Source of the DNA: Nonomuraea ceibae
Lineage (GTDB): Bacteria; Actinomycetota; Actinomycetes; Streptosporangiales; Streptosporangiaceae
Length of the DNA: 64,000 bases
Assembly (NCBI RefSeq): GCF_019396325.1
Contig: NZ_JAHKRO010000011.1
Span: 62,001-126,000, forward strand
Direction of reading: 5' to 3'
The notes under the pieces were generated by a model. It was not told the DNA's origin and searched no databases. It saw only the letters and a program-made list of their open reading frames with translations. Below are positions 26,407 through 35,745 of the stretch, one piece after another (the stretch's first letter is position 1; each line of letters begins with the position of its first letter). A program made the position numbers and the translations under genes.

Positions 26407-28092
26407 TCAGACCTCGACCACCACAGGGATGATCATCGGGCGTCGGCGGTAGGTGTCGCTCACCCAGCGCCCCACCGTACGGCGGACCACGCGGCGGATC
26501 TCCTGCATGTCGATCACCCCGTCGGCGGCCTTCTCCTCGAGGGCCTTCTCGATCTGCGGGATGAACTGCTCGAACTGCGCAGGGTCTATTCCCGAACCGC
26601 GGGCGTGTATCTCCGGCCCGGCCGTGAGCTTGCCCGTGGTGGAGTCCACCACCACGACCACGGAGATGAAGCCCTCGTCACCCAGTATGCGCCGGTCCTT
26701 CAGCGAGACGTCGGTGATCTCTCCCACCGACGACCCGTCGACGTACACGTACCCGGCGTGGACCGCGCCGACGATCTTCGCTCGGCCGTCGACCAGGTCG
26801 ACCACGACGCCGTCTTCGGCGATGACGATGTGGTCGTCCGGCACGCCGGTGAGCGCGGCGAGCTTGGCGTGCGCCCGCAGGTGCCGCCACTCGCCGTGCA
26901 CCGGCATGAAGTTGGACGGCCGGGTGAGGTTGAGCACGTAGAGCAGCTCGCCGGCCGCAGCGTGGCCGGACACGTGCACCTTGGCGTTGCCCTTGTGCAC
27001 CACGCGGGCGCCCCAGCGGGACAGGCCGTTGATCACCTTGTTGACCGCGGTCTCGTTGCCCGGCACGAGCGACGACGCGAGCAGGACCGTGTCGCCCTTC
27101 GCGATGCGGATCGGGTGGTCGCGGTTGGCCATCCTCGACAGCGCGGCCATGGGCTCGCCCTGCGAACCGGTGCAGATCAGCACCACGTCCTGCGGCGGCC
27201 ACGCCTCGATGTCGCGAGAGTCGACGATGAGCTCCGGGGGCACCTTGAGGTAGCCGAGATCGCGGGCCACCCCCATGTTGCGCACCATCGAGCGGCCGAC
27301 GAGGGCGACCTTGCGGCCGTGCTTGGCCGCCGCGTCCATGACCTGCTGGATGCGGTGTACGTGAGAGGCGAAGCTGGCCACGATGACGCGCTGCTCCGAC
27401 GTACGGATGACCTCGTCGATGACCGGCGCGATCTCACGCTCGCTGGTGACGAACCCCGGCACCTCGGCGTTGGTCGAGTCGGACATCAGCAGGTCGACGC
27501 CCTCGCTGCCGAGCCGGGCGAATCCGCCCAGGTCGGTGAGGCGGCCGTCGCTCGGCAGCTGGTCCATGCGGAAGTCGCCGGTGTGCAGCACTATGCCGGC
27601 GGGCGTCCTGATGGCGACCGCCAGGGCGTCGGGGATCGAGTGGTTGACCGCCAGGAACTCGCAGTCGAACGGCCCGAAGGAGTGCCGTTCGCCTTCCGTG
27701 ACCTGGACCTTGGTCGGCTGGATTCGGTGCTCGCTGAGCTTGGCCTCGATCAGGGCAAGCGTCAGCTTGGAGCCGATGAGCGGGATGTCGCGCCGCTCGC
27801 GCAGGAGGTACGGGACCGCTCCGATGTGGTCTTCGTGCGCATGCGTCAGCACCACGGCCTCGACCTGGTCGAGCCGATCTCTGATGTACTCGAAGTCCGG
27901 CAGGATCAGGTCCACGCCAGGCTGGTCGGGCTCGGGGAAGAGCACCCCGCAGTCGACGATCAGCAGGCGGCTGTCGTACTCGAAGACGGCCATGTTGCGG
28001 CCGATCTCGCCGAGCCCGCCGAGTGCGACGATGCGCAGGCCGCCTTCCGGCAGCACCGGAGGAGGGCCAAGATCAGGATGCGGATGGCTCAT
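26407..28092 (-). CDS. rnj: ribonuclease J
   Basis: The 561-residue protein is a metallo-beta-lactamase/beta-CASP nuclease: LGGLGEIGRNM at the N-terminus, the zinc motif VVLTHAHEDHIG, HTGDFRMD and SDSTNAE in the first domain, the beta-CASP segment with ICTGSQGEPMAALSRM, and HVSGHAAAGEL followed by MPVHGEWRHL. It has 5'-exonuclease and endonuclease activity on RNA in the cytoplasm and takes part in mRNA turnover and rRNA processing. It lies 66 bp downstream of dapA on the same strand, an arrangement common in actinomycetes. Confidence 0.96.
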   Translation of the reverse strand: MSHPHPDLGPPPVLPEGGLRIVALGGLGEIGRNMAVFEYDSRLLIVDCGVLFPEPDQPGVDLILPDFEYIRDRLDQVEAVVLTHAHEDHIGAVPYLLRERRDIPLIGSKLTLALIEAKLSEHRIQPTKVQVTEGERHSFGPFDCEFLAVNHSIPDALAVAIRTPAGIVLHTGDFRMDQLPSDGRLTDLGGFARLGSEGVDLLMSDSTNAEVPGFVTSEREIAPVIDEVIRTSEQRVIVASFASHVHRIQQVMDAAAKHGRKVALVGRSMVRNMGVARDLGYLKVPPELIVDSRDIEAWPPQDVVLICTGSQGEPMAALSRMANRDHPIRIAKGDTVLLASSLVPGNETAVNKVINGLSRWGARVVHKGNAKVHVSGHAAAGELLYVLNLTRPSNFMPVHGEWRHLRAHAKLAALTGVPDDHIVIAEDGVVVDLVDGRAKIVGAVHAGYVYVDGSSVGEITDVSLKDRRILGDEGFISVVVVVDSTTGKLTAGPEIHARGSGIDPAQFEQFIPQIEKALEEKAADGVIDMQEIRRVVRRTVGRWVSDTYRRRPMIIPVVVEV

Positions 28093-28158
28093 ACCCGGCT
28101 CCCAAGGTCGACCCCATGGTCAAATCGTGTTCTCAAAACTCCCGGATCCTCCCCGTTC

Positions 28159-29603
<1,445 letters not shown>

Positions 29604-30320
29604 GTGACGACCTCAGATCCGGTCTACCTGCGTGTCGTTGAAGACATTCGACGGCAGATCAACGACGGTACCCTTCCTCCTGGCGCGCCCATTCCTTCCC
29701 GGGCGCAGCTGACCCGCAAGTATCAGGTCGGCGAGACCGCGGCTCGTCACGCTCTGCGTGTGCTGGCGGGTGAAGGTCTCATCATCGGCCGTGTGGGTTC
29801 GGGCCATTACGTCAAGGAACGGCCTGATCTCTCATCGCTGCACCGATGGCGGTTCCTTGATCACCCTACGCCCTTCGCAGCGGATCTCCAGTCCCAGGGG
29901 CGGCGCGTGACGTGGGATTGGTACAGCGAACCCGCCGAGGCGGGGCCCGACCTCGCCCGGCGGCTCCGGGTGGATCGGACGGCCACCTTGACCAAGACGC
30001 GTTACGTCTTCCGGGGCGACGGGCGGCCGCTCCAGCTGGCGACCGCGTACGAGCCGCTGGAGTTCGCGCCGCACACCGAGGAAGAGCGGCGCAGTCTGGC
30101 CGCCAGGCTGGACGCGCACGGGATAAAGATCACCGAAGTCGTCGAGAGCATCCACACCCGGGTTCCCGAGCCCCGGGAGAGCGAGGTTCTGGACCTGTCG
30201 GCCGGTGTCCACGTCCTGCATGTCGAGCGGACCCACTGGGCGGGCGACCGGCCGGTGGAGACCAGCGACATCATCATCCCGGGCGACCGGTTCAAGATGG
30301 TGTACAGCATGCCCGTCTGA
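29604..30320 (+). CDS. GntR/HutC family regulator with UTRA domain
   Basis: A GTG at 29604 preceded by GGGATGGA gives 238 residues starting TTSDPVYLRVVEDIRRQI; an in-frame ATG at 29565 lacks a ribosome-binding site. The winged helix-turn-helix is RAQLTRKYQVGETAARHALR, and the C-terminal half, with TKTRYVFRGDGRPLQLATAY and VLHVERTHWAGDRPVE, is a UTRA effector-binding domain, which in the family binds sugars or small acids. No target operon is adjacent apart from RadC downstream. Confidence 0.88.
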   Translation: MTTSDPVYLRVVEDIRRQINDGTLPPGAPIPSRAQLTRKYQVGETAARHALRVLAGEGLIIGRVGSGHYVKERPDLSSLHRWRFLDHPTPFAADLQSQGRRVTWDWYSEPAEAGPDLARRLRVDRTATLTKTRYVFRGDGRPLQLATAYEPLEFAPHTEEERRSLAARLDAHGIKITEVVESIHTRVPEPRESEVLDLSAGVHVLHVERTHWAGDRPVETSDIIIPGDRFKMVYSMPV

Positions 30321-30501
30321 GGCACCCTGGATCACCACATCTCCGCCTATCCCCCACCACTCTCTCGCCGCAGGTCAGTGGCACCGCCACCGCCCGCCAC
30401 ACCGGCACGTCCCCGAACGCGGGCGCTGGCCGGCCAGCAGGCAGACGCCCGCCCGGAGGTTGTCGGTGGTCGTTGATAGAACCGTGCAGGAGGTGGGGGA
30501 T

Positions 30502-31200
30502 GTGCGCGTCAAAGACCTGCCGCGACGGGAGCGGCCCCGTGAGCGGCTCATGGACAGCGGCGCCGGGGCGCTGGCCGATCGCGAGTTGCTGGCGGTGCTG
30601 CTCGGCTCGGGGTTTCGCGGGATGAGCGCGATGGATCTGGCCGCGCGGGTCATCGCACACTGTGGCGACCTCGACGGGCTGGCCAGGTCGGAGCCGCATC
30701 GGCTGCTGGCCGTTCCGGGGGTGGGGCCGGCGAAGGCGGCGCGGGTGGCGGCGGCGTTCCATCTCGTACGGCGGGCCGACGCCGAGCCCGAACGCGTGCG
30801 CATCACGGGCACACCCGACCTGGCGGCGGTCGCGGCGCCGCTGCTGCGCGGGCACGCGTACGAGAGGCTGGTGCTGGTCGTGTGCGACGGCCGGGGGGCG
30901 GTGCTGCGACGGACGGTGATGAGCGAGGGCGGCACCGACCACACGATGGTGCCGGTGCGGGAGATCGTCACGGCGGTGCTGACGGCGGGTGGCGCGGCGT
31001 TCGGGATCGCGCACAACCATCCGAGCGGCTGCCTGGAGCCGAGCGACGACGACGTGGTGGCGACGGGGCGGCTGAGGGATGCCGCCGAGACGGTGGGGCT
31101 GCGGTTCCTCGACCATCTCGTCATCACGGACACGGCCTGGCGGCGCGTGGCGGGTCCGGCAAGTCCGGCGGGTCCGGCGGGTGACGCGATGGCGGCATGA
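30502..31200 (+). CDS. radC: RadC family JAB-domain protein
   Basis: A GTG at 30502 with an ideal GGAGGTGGGG ribosome-binding site gives 232 residues; the longer frame is not needed. The N-terminus LPRRERPRERL and GALADRELLAVLLGSG are typical of the UPF0758/RadC family, with a helix-hairpin-helix around VPGVGPAKAARVAAAF. The JAB/MPN metal site is visible as IAHNHPSGCLEPSDDD. Despite the name, a role in DNA repair is not established for the family, and members are frequent in mobile regions. Confidence 0.9.
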   Translation: MRVKDLPRRERPRERLMDSGAGALADRELLAVLLGSGFRGMSAMDLAARVIAHCGDLDGLARSEPHRLLAVPGVGPAKAARVAAAFHLVRRADAEPERVRITGTPDLAAVAAPLLRGHAYERLVLVVCDGRGAVLRRTVMSEGGTDHTMVPVREIVTAVLTAGGAAFGIAHNHPSGCLEPSDDDVVATGRLRDAAETVGLRFLDHLVITDTAWRRVAGPASPAGPAGDAMAA

Positions 31201-31403
31201 CGGGATCGCGGCCCAGCGCGGCCGACGCCCGGGGTTGCGCCCAGGGAGCCGGGGTGATGAAGACGGGTCATTGCCGCAGGTCACCCGATAGCGCGCGATC
31301 CCTACGAAAGCGCTGAAGCCCCGTCGCCCCGCATACCCCCGTGGCATCCTGAGTCCGCGGGTCGGCCGTTGAGGACGTCAGGCGGCCGATTACTCGTAGT
31401 GTG

Positions 31404-31437
31404 TGGCCGCACGGCCTCCCGGAAGGACGTGCGGCCA
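31404..31437. terminator. hairpin between radC and a convergent SDR gene
   Basis: TGGCCGCACG pairs perfectly with CGTGCGGCCA over a 14-nt loop. It lies in the 328-bp gap between two convergent genes and is probably a bidirectional terminator. The rest of the gap holds no recognisable gene. Confidence 0.55.
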
Positions 31438-31528
31438 TGTTGCCTGCTGCCGGGCACCCATCAGCCGCATCCGAAGGTAACCGGCCCGGTTGATGGTGAC
31501 GGGCCAGTCGGCCCGGCGGCAGGCATTC

Positions 31529-32347
31529 CTACGCAAACCGGTCGGCATGCCTGCTGACCCAGTCGGCGAACGTACCGGGCGGCCTCCCGGTGAGCTCCTC
31601 CACGGTCGGCACCACCGTGTACGCCTCGGGCGGCGGGTTGCCCTGCCAGGCGGCGAGCAGGTCGATGAGCTCCTCCGCGTGCCCGGCCCGCCGCCAGCGC
31701 TCACGGGCCTCGGCCTCGGTCAGCTCGGCGAACTCCAGGTCCCGGCCGATCGTCCTGGCGATCACCGCCAGCCGTTCGCGCGGGGTCAGCGCCTCCGGGC
31801 CGGTCAGCGTGTAGACCTTGCCGGCGTGGCCGGGCTCGGCGAGCGCCACCGCGGCGACGGCCCCGACGTCGGCCTCGTCGACCATCGCCGCCGGCACGTC
31901 GCCGAACGGTTCACGTACGGTGCCCTCCTTTCGGATGGCATCTGCCCATCCGAGGGTGTTGCCCATGAAGTCGACGGGCTGGAGGCGGGTCCATTCGAGC
32001 GCGCTCGACTCGACGGCCTCCTCCACCGGGCCGAGCCGGCCGTTCCACAGCACGGTGGCGCGTCGTACGCCGGCCTTCAGCGCCAGCTCGACGATCTCGG
32101 GGCCCGTGGTGAGCGTGGCGTAGTCGTCGCCGCCGACGGTCAGCAGGTGTACGCCGACGACGCCGGCCAACGCCGGGCCCAGGGTCTCGGGTTTGGTGAG
32201 GTCACCGGCCACCACGTCCACCTCGGACGGCAGATCGGCCGTGGCCGGGTTCCTGGTCAGGGCGCGGACCTGGTGTCCGGCTCGGAGCAAGTGGCTGACG
32301 ACGTGGCGGCCGGCCTTTCCGGTGGCGCCTGTCACAAGGTAGGTCAT
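31529..32347 (-). CDS. NmrA-like NAD(P)-binding protein (atypical SDR)
   Basis: The ATG at 32345-32347 has GGAGA upstream and gives 272 residues beginning MTYLVTGATGKAGRHVVSHL. The Rossmann motif GATGKAG, VRALTRNPATADLP and the absence of a clear YxxxK active site fit the NmrA/azoreductase-like atypical SDR family, which act as NAD(P)H sensors or quinone reductases. It stands alone between two terminator-like regions. The substrate is unknown. Confidence 0.85.
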   Translation of the reverse strand: MTYLVTGATGKAGRHVVSHLLRAGHQVRALTRNPATADLPSEVDVVAGDLTKPETLGPALAGVVGVHLLTVGGDDYATLTTGPEIVELALKAGVRRATVLWNGRLGPVEEAVESSALEWTRLQPVDFMGNTLGWADAIRKEGTVREPFGDVPAAMVDEADVGAVAAVALAEPGHAGKVYTLTGPEALTPRERLAVIARTIGRDLEFAELTEAEARERWRRAGHAEELIDLLAAWQGNPPPEAYTVVPTVEELTGRPPGTFADWVSRHADRFA

Positions 32348-32428
32348 GAGCATTCTCCATCTCGTCGGTCGATGTGACCGTAGAACCCCGACCTAACTTG
32401 AGGTCAACTGTGTCTTCTGTGGTTCGGA

Positions 32429-32515
32429 GGGGGCTCCGGCGGACAGAGCGATGGAGGCGCCGGAGCCCCCAAGGCCCTCGTGAGGCCCGGGCCCGTATCC
32501 AGACCTCACGAGGGC
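32429..32515 (-). terminator. two tandem long perfect hairpins
   Basis: GGGGGCTCCGGCG (32429-32441) pairs perfectly with 32458-32470, and GCCCTCGTGAGG (32474-32485) pairs perfectly with 32504-32515, only 3 bp apart. They lie 82 bp beyond the stop of the minus-strand gene at 32597 and upstream of the SDR start. A double terminator for that gene is the simplest reading; a regulatory RNA structure is possible. Confidence 0.5.
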
Positions 32516-32596
32516 GATGGACCCGGCAGGCGCTGACGCGTTGGGATGACACCTGCCGGGGGAATGGACAAGCCTGGACCTGAGCTTGCCCGGCGG

Positions 32597-33010
32597 TCAT
32601 GGCTTCGCGGCGCCCTCGATCACTTGTGCGTGAAGCCGCAAAGTCCGGCCGCCCTGGTGGTTGTGTCGCGGCGCCGGGAGTGCCAGGCGGCGCGCGGGGC
32701 GGCCGAGGCTGTCGCGTAGCGACGGGACCTCTGCGGCCAGCAAGCGGGCCCACAGCTCGTCGACCTTGGGGGCGCGGTCACGGGGGCTCTCGTCGACGAT
32801 GGACTCGTCGCCGTTGACGTGGACCCTGCGGATGAACCGCACGCCTTCCGCCTGGCACAGCTCGTAATACGGCACCTGGCACGGGCATGAGTAGTCGCGC
32901 ACCCGGACCGGGCTGGGCCGGACCGCCTCGGGCGTCCAGGCGATGGACAGCTCCTCGGCTCGGCCAGCCGGCACGTGACGGCCGTGCTCGTCATCCGTCT
33001 CCCAGAACAT
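32597..33010 (-). CDS. hypothetical protein divergent from GntR gene
   Basis: The ATG at 33008-33010 follows GGAGGG and gives 137 residues (a GTG 21 bp upstream is possible). The protein is Trp- and Asp-rich at the N-terminus (MFWETDDEHGRHVP), contains a Cys-x-Cys element in RDYSCPCQVPYYELCQ, and IRRVHVNGDESIVDESP, with a basic C-terminal end (NHQGGRTLRLHAQ). I recognise no family. It is divergent from a GntR regulator with an inverted repeat between them, suggesting common regulation. Confidence 0.6.
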   Translation of the reverse strand: MFWETDDEHGRHVPAGRAEELSIAWTPEAVRPSPVRVRDYSCPCQVPYYELCQAEGVRFIRRVHVNGDESIVDESPRDRAPKVDELWARLLAAEVPSLRDSLGRPARRLALPAPRHNHQGGRTLRLHAQVIEGAAKP

Positions 33011-33040
33011 GCGCTCACTATAACCCTCCACCTATCTACT

Positions 33041-33063
33041 GGTCTAGTCCGTATCTATAGACC
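33041..33063. promoter_or_regulatory. inverted repeat in divergent GntR control region
   Basis: GGTCTA and TAGACC form perfect 6-bp arms 11 bp apart, and the outer sequence ACT...AGT extends the symmetry with one offset. It lies between the divergent gene at 33010 and the GntR gene at 33116, upstream of that gene's -10 box. It is a likely autoregulatory operator. Confidence 0.5.
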
Positions 33064-33103
33064 TAGTGAGCGTCTGTTTTGTGCAGGCATGTCTACTTTC
33101 GTC

Positions 33104-33109
33104 TATAAT
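33104..33109 (+). promoter_or_regulatory. -10 box of a leaderless GntR gene
   Basis: A perfect TATAAT ends 6 bp before the GTG at 33116, so transcription is expected to start at the start codon itself. The paralogue at 33631 has TAGCCT with the same 6-bp spacing. This decides the choice of the GTG over an upstream ATG at 33089, which would lie before the -10 box. Confidence 0.6.
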
Positions 33110-33115
33110 CCGGGC

Positions 33116-33604
33116 GTGCTTGACCGTGAAGGGCCCGTACCCATCTACAAGCAGGTAGCCGATCTGATTCGCGAGCAGATCGAGCGAGGCGAACTGAAGG
33201 CCGGCGACCCGGTGCCCAGCGAAGCCAAGCTGGAGAAGGACTACGAGATCGCGAGGACGACCGCGCGGCGAGTGGCGCGCGAGCTCCGCGAACAGGGCAT
33301 GGCTTATACGATCCAGGGCGAGGGGACGTTCGTCGGCAGTCCTGGCGGTCCGCGTTCGGCGCGCAAGGTCCCGCTCTACCAGGCCATCGCCAACGAGATC
33401 GCCGAACGGATTCAGCGGGGCGAGATTCCGCCGAACCGCGCGATTCCCGGAGAAAAGGCGATGATGCAGCAATTCGGCGTCGCCAAGGTGACCGCCCGGC
33501 AGGCGGTCGCATATCTCAGGGAACAGGGATGGGTGTTCACCGTTCCCTATCGAGGGACTTTCGTCGCGCCGAGCGACAAGTGGCCCGCATCCTCGCCCGA
33601 ATGA
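33116..33604 (+). CDS. GntR-type regulator made of two winged helices, copy 1
   Basis: From the leaderless GTG at 33116 the protein has 162 residues beginning LDREGPVPIYKQVADLIREQ. Two GntR winged-helix domains follow each other: the first has SEAKLEKDYEIARTTARR and GEGTFVGSP, the second PLYQAIANEIAERIQRG and GVAKVTARQAVAYLREQ. No effector-binding domain is present. Such a double DNA-binding protein could contact two half-sites without dimerising. A paralogue with the same layout lies 26 bp downstream. Confidence 0.8.
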   Translation: MLDREGPVPIYKQVADLIREQIERGELKAGDPVPSEAKLEKDYEIARTTARRVARELREQGMAYTIQGEGTFVGSPGGPRSARKVPLYQAIANEIAERIQRGEIPPNRAIPGEKAMMQQFGVAKVTARQAVAYLREQGWVFTVPYRGTFVAPSDKWPASSPE

Positions 33605-33630
33605 ATCCGGCGGGGTTCTAGCCTGACCTC

Positions 33631-34122
33631 ATGCTCGATCGCGAGGGCGACACCCACCTCTATTTGCAAATTTCGGAAATCATCAGGTCGCGGGTCCTGC
33701 GTGGCTCGCCCGGCGATCCGGTGGCGAGCGAGGCGGACATCCAGCGGGAGTTCGGCGTGGCCCGCACCACGGCACGCAGGGCGATCCGGCGGCTACGCGA
33801 CGACGGGCTGGTTCACACGGTGCACGGCGAGGGCACGTACGTCGGCGCGCCGGCCGAAGCACCCCGCGTGCCCCGCAAAACGCCGCTATATCGGCAAATA
33901 GCGGAAGAGATCGCCCAGCACATCAGCCGCGGCACCTTCACCCCCAGGCGCGCGATCCCCGGCGAGGCCGCGCTCGTCCAGCAGTACGACGTCGCCCGCG
34001 AGACCGTACGACGGGCCGTGGCGCTACTCAGGGAGCAGGGCTGGATCTACACGGTCCCGCAGCGGGGCAGTTACGTCTCCCCGAAGGAACAATGGCCGCC
34101 AGATAACGAAATATCACCCTAG
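33631..34122 (+). CDS. GntR-type regulator made of two winged helices, copy 2
   Basis: The 163-residue protein starts MLDREGDTHLYLQISEIIRS and is colinear with copy 1: a first winged helix with FGVARTTARRAIRRL and GEGTYVGAP, and a second with PLYRQIAEEIAQHI and YDVARETVRRAVALLREQG. A TAGCCT element 6 bp before the ATG suggests leaderless transcription from its own promoter. No effector domain is present. The pair probably arose by gene duplication after an earlier domain duplication. Confidence 0.8.
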   Translation: MLDREGDTHLYLQISEIIRSRVLRGSPGDPVASEADIQREFGVARTTARRAIRRLRDDGLVHTVHGEGTYVGAPAEAPRVPRKTPLYRQIAEEIAQHISRGTFTPRRAIPGEAALVQQYDVARETVRRAVALLREQGWIYTVPQRGSYVSPKEQWPPDNEISP

Positions 34123-34128
34123 CGGCCG

Positions 34129-34256
34129 CCGGCATTCCACGATTTCCAGGAAATGCCTGCGCAAGGTGGCGGGCAGGGAGGACAATCTTTTTGCGCGGCC
34201 ATCGGCCCGATCCCCTGTTGTACTGCGCCTTTCGGGGGGGATCGCGATGGCCGCGC
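34129..34256. terminator. terminator region with a nested long hairpin
   Basis: After the GntR stop, GGCATTCC can pair with GGAAATGCC (34129-34157, one bulge). Then GCGCGGCCATCG (34193-34204) pairs perfectly with 34245-34256, and inside it CGATCCCC (34208-34215) pairs with GGGGATCG (34237-34244), giving a 20-bp stacked stem interrupted by a 3-nt bulge. The gap separates two convergent genes, so bidirectional termination is likely. Confidence 0.5.
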
Positions 34257-34258
34257 CG

Positions 34259-34666
34259 CTATTCGGAAACCAGCCGGAACGACAAACACACCACCGTCGT
34301 GTCGTCGTTCACCTCGTAACCCTCGGCGCGCCAATAGCGGCGGTGCGATTCCCGCCAGCCGTCGATCGACGTGTAGCCCTCGCCTTCCGAATCGGCGAAT
34401 TCCCAGGAGACCTCGGCGAAGGGGACCTGGGTGACGCCGGTGACCTCGACGGTGGCGACCTGGGCGCCGGCGTCGCCGACCAGGGCCAGGCGCTCGCCGA
34501 CGCGTTCCAGGGGCTCGTTCTCGGCGTGGTAGTCGAGTTCGAGCAGGCCGGCCGTGCCCTGCTTGGCGCCGGACAGGGCAAGGCCGGTCAGCCAGGTGCG
34601 CATCTCGCCGGGCGTGCCCAGCTCCAGCACCCGCAGGCCGTTCATACGTCCCCACATGCGCGGCAT
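34259..34666 (-). CDS. ASCH domain-containing protein
   Basis: From the ATG at 34664-34666 the protein has 135 residues. GTPGEMRTWLTGLALSGAKQ followed by GTAGLLELDY, LALVGDAGAQVATVEVTGV and the C-terminal WRAEGYEVNDDTTVVCLSF fit the ASCH/PUA-like fold, which binds RNA or modified nucleotides. Internal ATG codons nearby could shorten the N-terminus by three to seven residues. It follows the diiron protein gene by 14 bp on the same strand. Confidence 0.75.
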   Translation of the reverse strand: MPRMWGRMNGLRVLELGTPGEMRTWLTGLALSGAKQGTAGLLELDYHAENEPLERVGERLALVGDAGAQVATVEVTGVTQVPFAEVSWEFADSEGEGYTSIDGWRESHRRYWRAEGYEVNDDTTVVCLSFRLVSE

Positions 34667-34680
34667 CGTACGCCACGAGG

Positions 34681-35703
34681 TCAGAACACCGGGATGATCT
34701 CCTCGGGGTCGACGAAGTCGACGGGGACGCCTTCCAGGTCGAGCTCGGGGATGGCGGGGAAGGCGATGCCCCAGCGTTCGACGATGGCGCGGACGCGGGC
34801 CATCGCCACGCGCCAGTTCTCCGCCTGCTCGTCGTAGGACAGCAGGCCGAGGCCGGCGTCGCGGGCGTGGTCCATCAGGACGCGGTGGTTGGCCAGGAAG
34901 TACGGGGGCAGCTCCCAGAACCCCTCGGGCGGCTCCCAGAGGATCATGGACAGGAAGACGAACCCGGCGCGCAATTGGCGGGTGATGAGGACGCGGGTGT
35001 CGTCGGTGAGGCCGGGCCATTCGTTCTCCAGGATCGTCATGCAGATCTGGAGGTGACGGGATTCGTCACGCCCGATGCGCTGGAACATCTCCTCGAACAC
35101 CGGGTGCCGGGTGCCGGACGCCATTCCGCGGAACAATGTGGAGGCGGCCATCTCCCCCATCATGAAACTGGTGAACAGCACGGGCAGCGAGTATTTGCCG
35201 ACGGCGCTGTTGTAGCCGTTCCAGTAGCGGCCGCCGTTGTGGTAAAGCCAGCCGATGTTGTTGTGGGCGGCCTTTTCCAGGTCGTCGGACGGGGTCCAGT
35301 CGAGGGGACCGCCGGGCCACAGTTTGGCGATGGCGCGCTGGCAGCATTCCTCATGGTTCATCTCGTCACGGGTGATCGAGAAGAAGCATTTCCTGACCGG
35401 GTCCTCCTCGTGCTTCTCGAACGCCTGGATGGTGGCGCGGGCGAAGACCGCCGGCCCCGAGGCGTCGAAGTTCGCCAGGACCGCGAACCAGTACATGATG
35501 CCGAGCCGCTGCTCGCGGGTGAAGTCGGCCGGGTCGAGCTCGTCCCAGGGCAGGTCGGCCGGGTTCCAGAGCATGCGCTTGGACTTCTCGTAGATGGCGG
35601 CGAGCTTCTCGGTCTCGACGCGCCATTCCATCGGGTAGATGTTCGGTTGCGGGATTTCCGGCGCGGGCCAGAAGCCGCCTTCGGGGATCGTGAGGTCCGC
35701 CAT
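34681..35703 (-). CDS. ferritin-like diiron protein
   Basis: The 340-residue protein has a GGAGGTG ribosome-binding site. Two ExxH motifs appear in helices, one in RDEMNHEECC (about residue 115) and one in GRDESRHLQIC (about residue 215), with further Glu in FMMGEMAAST and FEKHEED, consistent with a four-helix carboxylate-bridged diiron site as in R2-like and AurF-like oxygenases. The natural substrate is unknown. It is probably co-transcribed with the ASCH gene downstream. Confidence 0.75.
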   Translation of the reverse strand: MADLTIPEGGFWPAPEIPQPNIYPMEWRVETEKLAAIYEKSKRMLWNPADLPWDELDPADFTREQRLGIMYWFAVLANFDASGPAVFARATIQAFEKHEEDPVRKCFFSITRDEMNHEECCQRAIAKLWPGGPLDWTPSDDLEKAAHNNIGWLYHNGGRYWNGYNSAVGKYSLPVLFTSFMMGEMAASTLFRGMASGTRHPVFEEMFQRIGRDESRHLQICMTILENEWPGLTDDTRVLITRQLRAGFVFLSMILWEPPEGFWELPPYFLANHRVLMDHARDAGLGLLSYDEQAENWRVAMARVRAIVERWGIAFPAIPELDLEGVPVDFVDPEEIIPVF

Positions 35704-35745
35704 GTGACACCTCCACCCCCATCCTGCGGCCAGGCGTCACGGCTT

